A stretch of 64,000 nt of DNA from Rhizobium viscosum (GTDB lineage: Bacteria > Pseudomonadota > Alphaproteobacteria > Rhizobiales > Rhizobiaceae): positions 310,001-374,000 of the forward strand of contig NZ_JADBEC010000002.1 of the NCBI RefSeq assembly GCF_014873945.1, read 5' to 3'. Position numbers and translations under genes: made by a program. Below, one piece after another: positions 1 to 8,413 of this stretch. The notes below the pieces were generated by a model. The model was not told where the DNA came from. It made no database searches and saw only the letters and a program-made list of their open reading frames with translations. Within the stretch, counting starts at the first letter, position 1. Every line of letters begins with the position of its first letter.

Positions 1-90
1 TCCCAGTCTTTCCTGTAGCCAAACCAAGTCGCAACCCCGCTGTTTTGCCGCTTCACGAATAATGACGTTTATCTCGCCCGTTTTTTTCAA
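1..90 (-). CDS. Possible N-terminal fragment of a gene following the ECF sigma factor (cut by window edge)
   Basis: On the same strand as the ECF sigma gene and just downstream of it, a frame opens from a TTG at 90 and runs off the window with no stop. It begins MKKTGEINVIIREAAKQRG. FecI-type sigma genes are often followed by a FecR-type membrane sensor, and the position fits, but 30 codons without a clear Shine-Dalgarno site are too few to assign a family. This is inference from position only. Confidence 0.22.
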   Translation of the reverse strand, partial: MKKTGEINVIIREAAKQRGCDLVWLQERLG

Positions 91-113
91 GCGAATTCGA
101 GATTCTTAGCGGA

Positions 114-626
114 TCATCCCATTTTTTTGGCGAATTCGACAATTGCAGCCTTGATCAACCTGTGGACGCCGGCCACCGAAATGTCGAGGTGACTGGCGAT
201 GTCCTCCATACGGTATCCGCCGAAACGATGCATTTCCACGGCAAGGCGTGTCTGTTCCGGCATTGTCGAAAGGATCGCCTCGACCTGTCTGACCTGGTCG
301 CAGAAGAGTGCGTTTTCCTCGGGTGTTCCCACATCAAGGGGAAGCCCCCACCATGGCGTATCTTCCGGACGGGCGCGCAAGTCGCGCTTCTGGCGCCTGC
401 GCACATCGAGCGCGAGGTTGCGCACCATGCGGAAGAGGTATGCCTTCAGCTTCTGGGGTGTGGCCGCGTCTTCCGGCACGAATTTTATGAAGACCTCCTG
501 GACGAGGTCTTCCGCTTCCTCTCGCGAACCGACGATGGGCGTAGCGTATCGAATGAGGTCGGAGCGATGTGCCGCATAGACCGCATAGCGCCGGTCGTCC
601 TCCCTGATGCCCATAGCAATATCCAT
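114..626 (-). CDS. RNA polymerase sigma factor, ECF family (FecI-like)
   Basis: About 170 residues, the usual length for an ECF sigma factor. The sigma-2 region carries a DLVQEVFIKF-type helix for core RNA polymerase and -10 recognition, followed by a basic stretch (RRRQKRDLRAR). The C-terminal sigma-4 helix-turn-helix is visible around YRMEDIASHLDISVAGVHR. The linker DTPWWGLPLDVGTPEEN is proline/tryptophan-rich, as in FecI relatives. The frame can be extended to a TTG at 659, but the first ATG (626) gives a standard N-terminus; another ATG lies at 614, and neither has a strong ribosome site. An anti-sigma gene may start just downstream at the window edge. The target regulon is not visible. 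Confidence 0.85.
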   Translation of the reverse strand: MDIAMGIREDDRRYAVYAAHRSDLIRYATPIVGSREEAEDLVQEVFIKFVPEDAATPQKLKAYLFRMVRNLALDVRRRQKRDLRARPEDTPWWGLPLDVGTPEENALFCDQVRQVEAILSTMPEQTRLAVEMHRFGGYRMEDIASHLDISVAGVHRLIKAAIVEFAKKMG

Positions 627-1032
627 AAAGAAACGCGGAGATGAACAACCGGCGGCCAACTAGACGCCGGACTGCAAATTCCGCATATTTCGCAACGGGA
701 GAGGTAAACCAAAAAAACTTGACAATTTCCAGCATGTTTTTTCCGGGATTGAATTTACAGGAGTTTCTGAACTGAGCGGCGGTTCGATCAGTGGCTGGAT
801 GCGCAGCACCTGGATTCAACTTCGCAAGGCCGCACAGTTCGCCGCCGCCCCGGTTATGTTATGCAGGTGGGTATAGCGCCGTTCTCGCCGAGTAACGATC
901 AGAGCAACATAGACCCCGAACATTAGCAACTCGACCTCAAGCTTTAGGGGATGAGAAGAGTTTTATGTTGTGGCAAATGAAAAATCTGATTTACTGGCAC
1001 CGCGCTGCTTGGCTTTGAGGGGGATATGGCCG
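627..1032. other. Gene-free stretch between the divergent sigma factor and L,D-transpeptidase genes
   Basis: This region must hold the divergent promoters of the ECF sigma gene and the L,D-transpeptidase gene. A TTGACA hexamer lies at 719-724 on the plus strand, but no convincing -10 element follows at the right distance. Two A/T-rich runs (around 711-718 and 737-743) are present. The frame of the transpeptidase extends upstream to a GTG at 970, but that start has no good ribosome site. I see no gene, RNA or repeat here. Confidence 0.4.
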
Positions 1033-1704
1033 ATGGTGTGGACTCGCAGGGATATTCTGCTTGGTGGATTGGCATTACTTGGCACCGGCGCGGTACAGAA
1101 ACCGGCTTTTGCCCAGGCGGCTTCCTATTTTTCCGGCACCGCCGTCGACAATGGCGTGACGTTCCGAGCGACCAACTTCGCCAAGATCGACAGGCAGTGG
1201 CACCGCCAGGTCGTCAAATATTTCAGCAGCGAGCCGATTGGCACGGTTGTTGTCGATACGCGCCATCATTTTCTCTATGTGATCATGGAGAACAAGACAG
1301 CCATTCGCTACGGCGTCGGCGTCGGCCGCGAGGGCTTCAAATGGTTTGGCCGCGCCACGATCGACAACAAATCGCTTTGGCCGCGCTGGACACCACCGCC
1401 GGAGATGCGCAAGCGTCATCCCGAACTGCCCGAATTCGTGGCGGGAGGCTCACCGAAGAACCCACTCGGGCCCCGCGCCATGTACCTGCTGCGTGACGGA
1501 GTCGACACCGGCTATCGCTTCCATGGCACGCTGGAGCCCTGGAGCATCGGTAAGGATGCCTCCAGCGGCTGCATCCGCATGTTCAACGAAGACGCCATCG
1601 ATCTTTACCAGCGTTGCCCGATCGGCACAGCGGTGCAGGTTCTGCCGCATATTGCCGACCAGGCGCCCGCCGCCGAGGTCAGCCAGGCCACCCCGGTCGA
1701 ATGA
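1033..1704 (+). CDS. L,D-transpeptidase (YkuD/ErfK family), Tat-type signal
   Basis: A periplasmic L,D-transpeptidase of about 223 residues. Enzymes of this family make 3-3 peptidoglycan cross-links or attach proteins to peptidoglycan through an acyl-enzyme on cysteine. The catalytic motif HGTLEPWSIGKDASSGCIRM is intact, with its His and the SSGC-R core. The N-terminus MVWTRRDILLGGLALLG is a twin-arginine-like signal with cleavage near AFAQA. I chose the ATG at 1033 because GAGGGGG precedes it at a suitable distance and it puts the signal at the N-terminus; a GTG at 970 adds 21 residues. The OmpA-like lipoprotein gene follows after 13 bp, so the two probably form a cell-envelope operon. Confidence 0.9.
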   Translation: MVWTRRDILLGGLALLGTGAVQKPAFAQAASYFSGTAVDNGVTFRATNFAKIDRQWHRQVVKYFSSEPIGTVVVDTRHHFLYVIMENKTAIRYGVGVGREGFKWFGRATIDNKSLWPRWTPPPEMRKRHPELPEFVAGGSPKNPLGPRAMYLLRDGVDTGYRFHGTLEPWSIGKDASSGCIRMFNEDAIDLYQRCPIGTAVQVLPHIADQAPAAEVSQATPVE

Positions 1705-1717
1705 GGAAATCACCCTG

Positions 1718-2254
1718 ATGTCTGTTTTGACTGCATATGCGAGGCGCCTTGCCGCCTCGGCCATGCTTCTAGCGCTCGCGGCCTGCACCACCACCGATAT
1801 CGCATCCGTAGAGGAGCCTGCGGCAGCACCGCTGACCGGCCAGACCAACGATCCCGCGCCCGGCTTCGAGAACGTCAAGGCTGGCAGTGAAGAGGATTTC
1901 ATCCTCAGTGTCGGCCGACGGATTTACTTCACGCAGGATTCCGCCAGGCTCGATAGCGTCGCCATGACAACGCTGGACAACCAGGCTGCCTGGCTGAACA
2001 GGAACCCGGCCTGGCTGATCAAGCTGCAGGGATTTGCCGACGATTCCGGTTCGGAGTCAAAGATGAAGACCCTGTCGCAGCAGCGCGCCGATGCCGTCAT
2101 GGCCTATCTCGTCTCGAAGGGCGTAGACGGCAAACGCATGTGGGCCAAGGGTTACGGTGCGGACCGCGAAGTCCGCGACTGCACGCAACGTTCCTGCAAG
2201 GTGCAGAACAGGCGCGTCGTCGCCAACCTGCGCACGGAGCGCGATGCGACCTGA
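1718..2254 (+). CDS. OmpA-family peptidoglycan-associated lipoprotein
   Basis: 178 residues. The N-terminal signal ends in a lipobox, LAAC at residues 20-23, so the mature protein should be lipid-anchored. The C-terminal half is an OmpA domain: it contains LQGFADDSGS, then LSQQRADAVMAYLVSKGV, KGYGADREV and a final NRRV. This is the normal layout for non-covalent peptidoglycan binding. It starts 13 bp after the L,D-transpeptidase stop, so both genes likely act together in envelope maintenance. The frame is open upstream to 1346 but that part overlaps the transpeptidase and is not coding. Confidence 0.88.
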   Translation: MSVLTAYARRLAASAMLLALAACTTTDIASVEEPAAAPLTGQTNDPAPGFENVKAGSEEDFILSVGRRIYFTQDSARLDSVAMTTLDNQAAWLNRNPAWLIKLQGFADDSGSESKMKTLSQQRADAVMAYLVSKGVDGKRMWAKGYGADREVRDCTQRSCKVQNRRVVANLRTERDAT

Positions 2255-2536
2255 TTGCGATTGTCTGGCTTGATGACGTCAACTCGTGGGAACGCTCACC
2301 CTTCCCTTTCCAGCGGCCGTTCGTGAACTGGAGACCTATGTTCGTGCCTGATCTGGGTTGAAGCAGCATACCCCGTCTCATCAATAGTGATGAAGCCAAA
2401 CATCCGGCCTTCATCTTCCTCAAGGCTCCGCCAGGCTGCACACTGGTCATGCGGCCTCGGATCCGGTGTCCGGGCGTGCGCGCAGCGTCTAAGGCATTGA
2501 ACCTGTATCCGTTTAAGGATGCTTTGCAGGCTGGAC

Positions 2537-3853
2537 ATGTACATGAAGCTCTCGTACCGCGTTCCTCGCATGTTCTTTCGTGCGACGTGTGCCGTCGGCG
2601 CACTCGTCCTTCTCACTGGCGCTGTCTCGCCAGTTCTCGCCGACGACACGCCCTTTGCTCCGCAAACGAAAATCCGTCTGACGGTCGTCCAATGGATGCC
2701 ATCGAAGGGACAGTTTGAGCGATGGGATGCGATTGGCGGCGAATATACGGTTTCGAATGAAGGCGCAGTCTCCCTGCCCTTTCTGGGATCGCTGTCCGTC
2801 GGAAATCTGGACAGTGCAGGCCTCACCAGCGAGATCGCCAGGCGCCTGCAGGAAAAGATGGGTTTGGCCCAGACACCCGCGGTCACAATCGACGTTCTCG
2901 ATTATCCGTCCGTTTACGTTGTGGGAGACGTGACCACGCCGGGAGAATATAAGTATCGCTCCGGCCTGAGCGTCCTGCAATCCTTGGCCATGAGCGGCGG
3001 CCCGCTGCGGCCCGCAGCACGGCAACGATCCCAGACGATCACGCTTGCCGGCGATTTGCGGGAAATCGATCATTCGCTGCTTCGCAGCGCCGCAAAGCTC
3101 GCGCGGCTGCAAGCGGAGATGGCTGGAGCAAAGGAGATAACCTTCGATCAGCCACCCGTTGTCGACCAGCAATATGCCGCCAGCATCTATGACGAGGAGA
3201 GGGTCATATTTCAGGCTCGCGCAAGTGCACTGGAAAGGCAGTCAACGGCGCTCGTCGAATTGCGCGATCTCCTGAAGGCGGAAATCGATACGTTGGAAGA
3301 GAAGCTGAAGGGCTCGGATGACAATATCCAGTCCGTGGAGGAACAGTTGACCAGCGTCAAGACGCTGGTCGAGAAAGGCCTCACCATCACCTCACGCCAG
3401 ATGGACCTGGAACGATTGCTCACTACTTACCGGTCTGACAAGCTGGATCTTGTCACAGCGATCATGCGAGGACGTCAAGCGATCAACGAGACGACGCGTA
3501 ATCTCGAGGGACTTTCCGACACGCGCCGGAGTGAAGTCGCTTCCGAAGTACAGTCGGAGAAGGCCAACCTCGATCAGCTGAGATTGAAGCGTGACACGAC
3601 GCAACAACTGCTTCTTGAAGAACTCGCCAGCAGCGGCAAAGTGAATGAGCGCGGTGAAGAACTTCCGCTGACCTTCACCGTGAGCCGGCGCGACAACGGA
3701 CAGGTCAATCAGTTCCAAGCCTCCGAAACGACGGAGCTGGCGCCCGGTGACGTGGTCAGGGTAACCCAGGCCCGTATGGGGGATGCATCATCCGAGGACG
3801 CCGCTGCGCTGCCTGTTCAGACAGAAGCGCATATCAGTCAGGTAAACCGGTGA
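2537..3853 (+). CDS. Polysaccharide export protein (Wza/ExoF type) with long coiled coil
   Basis: Outer-membrane/periplasmic component for EPS export, about 438 residues. After a signal peptide ending near PVLADD come a Poly_export domain (about residues 45-110, with GEYTVSNEGAVSLPFLG) and an SLBB domain (VYVVGDVTTPGEYKYRSG). A long glutamate/arginine-rich helical region (about 215-390) is predicted coiled coil. There is no lipobox cysteine, unlike Escherichia coli Wza; the coiled-coil architecture resembles rhizobial ExoF. I prefer the ATG at 2537, preceded by GCAGG, over 2519, whose ATG overlaps the only AAGG. The Wzx flippase gene follows 80 bp downstream, so this gene opens the EPS locus. 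Confidence 0.85.
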   Translation: MYMKLSYRVPRMFFRATCAVGALVLLTGAVSPVLADDTPFAPQTKIRLTVVQWMPSKGQFERWDAIGGEYTVSNEGAVSLPFLGSLSVGNLDSAGLTSEIARRLQEKMGLAQTPAVTIDVLDYPSVYVVGDVTTPGEYKYRSGLSVLQSLAMSGGPLRPAARQRSQTITLAGDLREIDHSLLRSAAKLARLQAEMAGAKEITFDQPPVVDQQYAASIYDEERVIFQARASALERQSTALVELRDLLKAEIDTLEEKLKGSDDNIQSVEEQLTSVKTLVEKGLTITSRQMDLERLLTTYRSDKLDLVTAIMRGRQAINETTRNLEGLSDTRRSEVASEVQSEKANLDQLRLKRDTTQQLLLEELASSGKVNERGEELPLTFTVSRRDNGQVNQFQASETTELAPGDVVRVTQARMGDASSEDAAALPVQTEAHISQVNR

Positions 3854-3933
3854 CGCAGGAAAAGTATGTCCCGCAGCCGCGCTTTCTGCTGACGGTCGAG
3901 CGCCATCACGAAATAAACGGTTAGGGGCATCTG

Positions 3934-5442
3934 ATGACTTTGCGCATGACCCCACCGAGCAGCCAGACCTACACTCAGATCCTCAAATCGACGATGCTGA
4001 TGGGCGGCTCTTCGCTCGTGAATGTCGCACTGAGCATTATCAGAAACAAGGCGATGGCTGTCCTGCTCGGGCCGGAAGGCGTCGGGCTCATGGGCCTTTA
4101 CGGGTCAATCCTCGATATCGCGCAGGCGGTTGCCGGGCTTGGTGTGGGAAGCAGCGGCGTGCGCCAGATTGCCGAAGCTGCGGGCACCGATCAGGCAGAA
4201 AGGATCTCGCGATCGGCGACAGTGCTCAGACGTATATCGCTGGTGCTTGCATTGCTTGGTGCGCTCCTTCTCGCCGCGCTGGCATTCCCGGTCTCGAATT
4301 TCACTTTCGGCGACTACCAGCATGCCGGTGGCATTGCATTGCTATCTCTGGCGCTCTTCTTTCGGTTGCTCTCTGCGGGGCAGACTGCGTTGATCCAGGG
4401 CCTGCGAAATATTGCAGATCTTGCCCGCATCAACGTGCTTGGCGGGCTTTTCGGCACGGCGATCAGCATTCCGCTGATCTATCTGTTCGGCATGCAGGCC
4501 ATCGCACCGTCTCTCGTGGTGATCGCTGTTGCCTCGATCCTTCCGACCTGGTGGTACAGCCGACGCATCTGCCCGCATCCCACGCCAATGCCTGCGCGCC
4601 AGTTCGGCCGGGAAGTATCGGCACTGCTGAGGCTCGGTTTCGTCTTCATGGCAAGCGGGCTTCTGACCTTCGGCGCAGCCTATGCTATCCGCCTCATCGT
4701 GCTTAAGGAAGGCGGCGTGATGGCGGCGGGGTTGTACCAGGCTGCCTGGGGCCTTGGCGGTCTCTATGCGGGCTTCATCCTGCAGGCGATGGGAACGGAT
4801 TTCTATCCGCGCCTGACCGCAGCAGCAGATAACAATGCCGAATGCAATCGCCTGGTCAATGAACAGGCAGAAATCAGCATGCTGCTCGCCGGCCCCGGAC
4901 TGCTCGCCACACTGACCCTGGCGCCGCTCATGATGAGCTTGTTCTATTCCGCAGAGTTTCACGGGGCAGTAGATCTCTTGCGCTGGATCTGCCTTGGAAT
5001 GATGCTCCGGATTATCTCCTGGCCCATGGGCTTCATTGTCGTCGCGAAACGCACCCAGGCGATTTTTTTCTGGACGGAGGTAGCGGCCGCAGTCGTGCAT
5101 GTGGGGCTCGCCTGGCTCTTCGTATCGCTGCTTGGTACACCAGGGGCCGGCATGGCGTTTTTCGGCCTCTATGTCTGGCACAGCGTGCTGGTCTACGTGA
5201 TCGTGCGGCGGCTTACGGGTTTTCACTGGTCCGCCGCCAATCGCAGGCACGCTTTGCTTTTCCTGCCGACATCGGGCCTGGTGTTCTTGGCATTCTCGGT
5301 TCTGCCGCTATGGCCGGCGACGGTGATCGGCTCCGTTGCCGTAACCCTCACCGGGCTCTATTCGCTGCGTATGCTGGTCGACCTGCTTCCACCAGAGTCC
5401 ATGCCGGCAATCATCCGGGGATGGATCGCAAGGTCCGCATGA
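3934..5442 (+). CDS. Wzx-type lipopolysaccharide/EPS flippase (MATE/PST superfamily)
   Basis: 502 residues with about 12-14 hydrophobic segments and the typical start KSTMLMGGSSLVNVALSI followed by a second helix with LLGPEGVGLMGLYG. Wzx proteins flip undecaprenyl-diphosphate-linked oligosaccharide repeats across the inner membrane. The start ATG has AGGGG about 8 bases upstream. The gene lies between the export gene and a perfect hairpin that begins one base after its stop. The only other inner-membrane export components seen are the Wzz/kinase proteins and the Wzy fusion, so this looks like the flippase of a Wzx/Wzy-dependent pathway. Length and hydropathy fit the family. Confidence 0.88.
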   Translation: MTLRMTPPSSQTYTQILKSTMLMGGSSLVNVALSIIRNKAMAVLLGPEGVGLMGLYGSILDIAQAVAGLGVGSSGVRQIAEAAGTDQAERISRSATVLRRISLVLALLGALLLAALAFPVSNFTFGDYQHAGGIALLSLALFFRLLSAGQTALIQGLRNIADLARINVLGGLFGTAISIPLIYLFGMQAIAPSLVVIAVASILPTWWYSRRICPHPTPMPARQFGREVSALLRLGFVFMASGLLTFGAAYAIRLIVLKEGGVMAAGLYQAAWGLGGLYAGFILQAMGTDFYPRLTAAADNNAECNRLVNEQAEISMLLAGPGLLATLTLAPLMMSLFYSAEFHGAVDLLRWICLGMMLRIISWPMGFIVVAKRTQAIFFWTEVAAAVVHVGLAWLFVSLLGTPGAGMAFFGLYVWHSVLVYVIVRRLTGFHWSAANRRHALLFLPTSGLVFLAFSVLPLWPATVIGSVAVTLTGLYSLRMLVDLLPPESMPAIIRGWIARSA

Positions 5443-5443
5443 C

Positions 5444-5479
5444 GAACAATGCGCGCATCAGGTGATGCGCGCATTGTTC
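5444..5479. terminator. Perfect 17-bp inverted repeat between convergent genes (likely bidirectional terminator)
   Basis: GAACAATGCGCGCATCA at 5444-5460 is followed by a 2-base loop (GG) and its exact reverse complement at 5463-5479. It begins one base after the wzx stop and ends 17 bases before the stop of the convergent aminotransferase gene. There is no long T-tract on either side. It could stop transcription from both directions or protect 3' ends from exonucleases. Confidence 0.75.
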
Positions 5480-5496
5480 ACTGTGCAAATATTATA

Positions 5497-6726
5497 TCAG
5501 GCAAATACGGTGTCAGATGAGAGCGGCTCTAGATCGCGCTGTACATTCGCGTGGCCGCCCACGGCTTCCGCCAGGGCTTCGCGAAGTGCCTCAACAACGC
5601 GTGCGATGTCGAGTTCCGTCATCTGGGCATAGAGCGGCAGAATGATCGTTTGCTGTTGCGCTGATACGCTCCGCGTCAAGCTTGTCGCAGCACGGTGCGA
5701 ACTCTGGTCGGAATAGGCGCCTTCCAGATGAATGTTCATCACGCCGCGCCGGGTCGAAATCCCCTGATCGAGGAGGACTTGCATGACCGCCCGCTGGTCG
5801 ACCGTTTCAGGCAATCTCACACAGAAGCTCTGCCAGTTGCTGCGAGCCCAACGAGGCTCGACCGGAGCCAGCCCCGGCATCGCGGACAGGCGCGTGCAAT
5901 ATTGCTCGGCAAGCAGCCGCCGTTGCGCGATCAGTTCAGGCAGCCGCCGCAACTGCTCGCGTCCGACGGCGGCCTGAAGGTCAGTCATACGGTAGTTGTA
6001 ACCCAGTTCATCATAGTCTTCGAAGATGACTTGCTTCGAGCCATGGCGAACGGCATCGGTGACGCTCATACCATGCTGACGCCACAACCGGAATTTTCGG
6101 TCGTATTCGGGATTGGCCGTGGTCAGCATGCCGCCATCGCCTGTCGTGACGACCTTCCGGGGATGGAAGGAGAAGCAGGCAATATCGCCATGCGCTTTGC
6201 CGATCTTCTCCCAACGTCCGTCCCAGAGGATTTCGCTGCCTGTGGCGCAGGCCGCATCCTCGATAACCGGTATCTGAAGGCGCTTGCCGATCTCCACGAT
6301 CGAGCGGAGATCGCAAGGCATGCCGAGCTGGTGCACGCAGAGAATTGCCTTGGTGCGGGGTGTGATTGCCGCTTCGATCAGGCTGGCGTCGATGTTGTAA
6401 CCGTCCGCCTCGACGTCGACAAAAACAGGCACCCCATCGCAGTAGCGGACGGCATTCGCTGTTGCGATAAACGAATGGCTGACCGTGATGACTTCGTCGC
6501 CGGCACCGACACCGACCGCCTTCAGGGCGAGATGCAGCGCGGTCGTGCAATTGGAAACAGCACAGGCATGCGCGGCACCGACAAAGGCGGCAAATTCACT
6601 CTCGAAAGCCGCGACTTCCGGCCCTTGCGTCACCCATCCTGACAGGATAACGCGACGCGCAGCTTCGGCCTCCTCCTCGCCAAGAACAGGCTTGGCTACC
6701 GGAATGGTAGATGGTGACGGGCTCAT
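5497..6726 (-). CDS. DegT/DnrJ/EryC1/StrS-family PLP sugar aminotransferase
   Basis: 409 residues. Members of this family transfer an amino group from glutamate to a keto-sugar nucleotide. The fold-type-I PLP signature is complete: SNCTTALHLALKA, the aspartate region PVIEDAACATGSE, and the Schiff-base lysine in FSFHPRKVVTTGDGGM. The start at 6726 has an excellent AGGAGGT site and overlaps the previous gene by ATGA; a longer frame to 6768 has neither. It is the last gene of a six-gene amino-sugar operon. The immediate upstream partner is an extended SDR, so the two may act in sequence on one nucleotide sugar. The exact substrate cannot be read from sequence. Confidence 0.9.
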   Translation of the reverse strand: MSPSPSTIPVAKPVLGEEEAEAARRVILSGWVTQGPEVAAFESEFAAFVGAAHACAVSNCTTALHLALKAVGVGAGDEVITVSHSFIATANAVRYCDGVPVFVDVEADGYNIDASLIEAAITPRTKAILCVHQLGMPCDLRSIVEIGKRLQIPVIEDAACATGSEILWDGRWEKIGKAHGDIACFSFHPRKVVTTGDGGMLTTANPEYDRKFRLWRQHGMSVTDAVRHGSKQVIFEDYDELGYNYRMTDLQAAVGREQLRRLPELIAQRRLLAEQYCTRLSAMPGLAPVEPRWARSNWQSFCVRLPETVDQRAVMQVLLDQGISTRRGVMNIHLEGAYSDQSSHRAATSLTRSVSAQQQTIILPLYAQMTELDIARVVEALREALAEAVGGHANVQRDLEPLSSDTVFA

Positions 6727-7697
6727 GCAGCTTGACCTCCTGCTGCAGCAGTTTTCAGCTGCCACCATGCAACGAGATCACGAAGCCCTTGCTCCATGGA
6801 GATCTCGGCCTTGAAGCCGAGGAGCTGTTCGGCCTTGCTGATATCGGCAAGACGACGGGTCACGCCGTTGACCACGCGGGCCTCCCTGTGCTCCGGTTCA
6901 AGCGAGCAACCCATAATTTCGCTCAGCATCTTCGCGAGTTCCAACAAGCTTATTTCCTTGCCGCTTGCGACGTTGAACACTTCGTCCGTGACATCGCTCT
7001 TCGCGGCCAGGATGTTCGCACGGGCGATGTCGCGTGCGTCGACGAAGTCCATCGTCTGGCTGCCGTCTCCGTAGATGAGGGGCGGTATTCCGGACGCCAG
7101 GCGTTCCATCCAGCGGATCAGAACTTCTGTATAGGCGCCGTAAACGTCCATTCGCGGCCCATAGACGTTGAAATATCGCAGCGCCACATAGCGTAGGCCA
7201 TACATCTCCGCGAAGCTGCGCAGCAGGCCCTCGTTGAATGTCTTGGCCGCGCCGTAGATCGTCCGGTTATTGTACGGATGATGCGCTTCGGTGGTCGGGA
7301 AGCTCTCGGCCAAACCTAGCACGGATGCCGAGGAAGCCGCGACGACCTTCGACACACCTGCCTTGACGGCGGCTTCAAGGACATTGAACGTGCCCTCGGC
7401 CAGAACATCGAAAGCGAGCCGCGGATCTTCCGCGCATTGCGTGATGCGGATGGCCGCCTGATGAAAGACGATGTCGACGCCCTCGAAGGTTTTTGCGAGC
7501 AGCGCCCTGTCGCGGATATCTCCCTCGATGATATTAACGGCCCCGCCGGCTATCGCCGTGCTGAGATTGTCCCGGCGCCCGCGTACAAAATTGTCGAGGA
7601 TGATGATCTCGCGCGGCTTTTCCAATGCGACGAGATCGGCGATATGCGACCCGATCAGGCCGGCTCCGCCGGTAATGAGCACCCGTTGATTTCTCAC
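6723..7697 (-). CDS. NAD-dependent epimerase/dehydratase (extended SDR) for nucleotide sugars
   Basis: 324 residues. The Rossmann motif GGAGLIGSH near the N-terminus, the catalytic YGAAK motif and the NVYGPR segment identify an extended SDR acting on UDP- or dTDP-sugars (epimerase, dehydratase or reductase). The start is a GTG at 7697 preceded by GGAGGA; it overlaps the upstream acetyltransferase stop as GTGA. A longer frame reaches 7889 but lies inside that gene. Downstream it overlaps the aminotransferase gene by 4 bp, so the three are probably translationally coupled. Specificity is unknown. Confidence 0.87.
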   Translation of the reverse strand: MRNQRVLITGGAGLIGSHIADLVALEKPREIIILDNFVRGRRDNLSTAIAGGAVNIIEGDIRDRALLAKTFEGVDIVFHQAAIRITQCAEDPRLAFDVLAEGTFNVLEAAVKAGVSKVVAASSASVLGLAESFPTTEAHHPYNNRTIYGAAKTFNEGLLRSFAEMYGLRYVALRYFNVYGPRMDVYGAYTEVLIRWMERLASGIPPLIYGDGSQTMDFVDARDIARANILAAKSDVTDEVFNVASGKEISLLELAKMLSEIMGCSLEPEHREARVVNGVTRRLADISKAEQLLGFKAEISMEQGLRDLVAWWQLKTAAAGGQAA

Positions 7698-8413
7698 GAT
7701 CTTCCTCCACGCGATATATCCAGCACAGGATCGGCTTCCGTGCGCCAGCGTATGAACTTCGCCGGCACTCCGGCGACGACTGAAAACGGCTCGACATCGG
7801 AGACGACGACTGCGCCCGCTCCGACGATTGCCCCCTTCCCGATGCTGACGCCGGGAAGAATTGTCGCGTTCGTACCGATATCGGCCCATGCGCCGATACG
7901 GACCGGCTTGATTTCCAGATCCGTGCGAATGATTGGCACATCAACCGGGAGTGCCGTATGGGCCGAGCCAAGCACCTTGGCGCCGGGTCCCCAGCCGACA
8001 CAATCCTCAATCACCAGGTCGCGCGCGTCGAAATAGGCCATCGGGCCGATCCAGACATTGTCGCCGATCACGCAAGTGCCATCGAAGCGTCCCTGGATAT
8101 AGGCCTGGGCACCGATGAACACGCCATTGCCGATTTCGAACGTTTCCGGATGTTTGAAACCGGCACCGCCTGCGACCTGCAATCCTGTGCCGCAGCTGCG
8201 CGCGATCGCTTGCCAGATGGCTTTCCGCATCAGCGTATCGAGGACACCGTCGCCCATCGCAAAGCGACCGTAGAGTTCGATAAGGCCAGCGTGCCCATAA
8301 GATTGCTTGAGCGCTTCGGCTAGCCCGGCCTGGTAGGCAGGATCCGCCGGCCTTTCATGACGGCCGTGAACCGCCTGCACGATCCGAGCCTCGTCTACAC
8401 GATTAACTGACAT
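7694..8413 (-). CDS. Hexapeptide-repeat (left-handed beta-helix) acyltransferase
   Basis: 239 residues. An N-terminal helical region of about 75 residues precedes hexapeptide repeats of the form [IV]GxxxxI, for example GNGVFIGAQAYIQGRF and IGKGAIVGAGAVVVSDV, ending in GVPAKFI. Such enzymes acetylate amino sugars or sugar hydroxyls with acetyl-CoA. The ATG at 8413 overlaps the upstream aminotransferase by 11 bp; the frame continues to 8668 only as overlap. It is the second acetyltransferase in this operon, so two different amino groups, or an amino and a hydroxyl group, may be acetylated. Confidence 0.83.
   Translation of the reverse strand: MSVNRVDEARIVQAVHGRHERPADPAYQAGLAEALKQSYGHAGLIELYGRFAMGDGVLDTLMRKAIWQAIARSCGTGLQVAGGAGFKHPETFEIGNGVFIGAQAYIQGRFDGTCVIGDNVWIGPMAYFDARDLVIEDCVGWGPGAKVLGSAHTALPVDVPIIRTDLEIKPVRIGAWADIGTNATILPGVSIGKGAIVGAGAVVVSDVEPFSVVAGVPAKFIRWRTEADPVLDISRGGRS

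Noticed and set aside
719..750. TTGACA hexamer as sigma-70 promoter for the L,D-transpeptidase gene
   Set aside because: No acceptable -10 hexamer at 16-18 bp; about 300 bp from the gene start.
3850..3924. 24-codon GTG frame (starts VTQEKYVPQPRF) overlapping the stop of the export gene and ending before wzx
   Set aside because: No ribosome site of its own and no family; too short to call, although it might be a remnant of a lost gene.
6723..7889. 388-residue version of the extended SDR with a longer N-terminus
   Set aside because: The extra part lies in the upstream acetyltransferase gene; the GTG at 7697 has GGAGGA and puts the Rossmann motif at the N-terminus.
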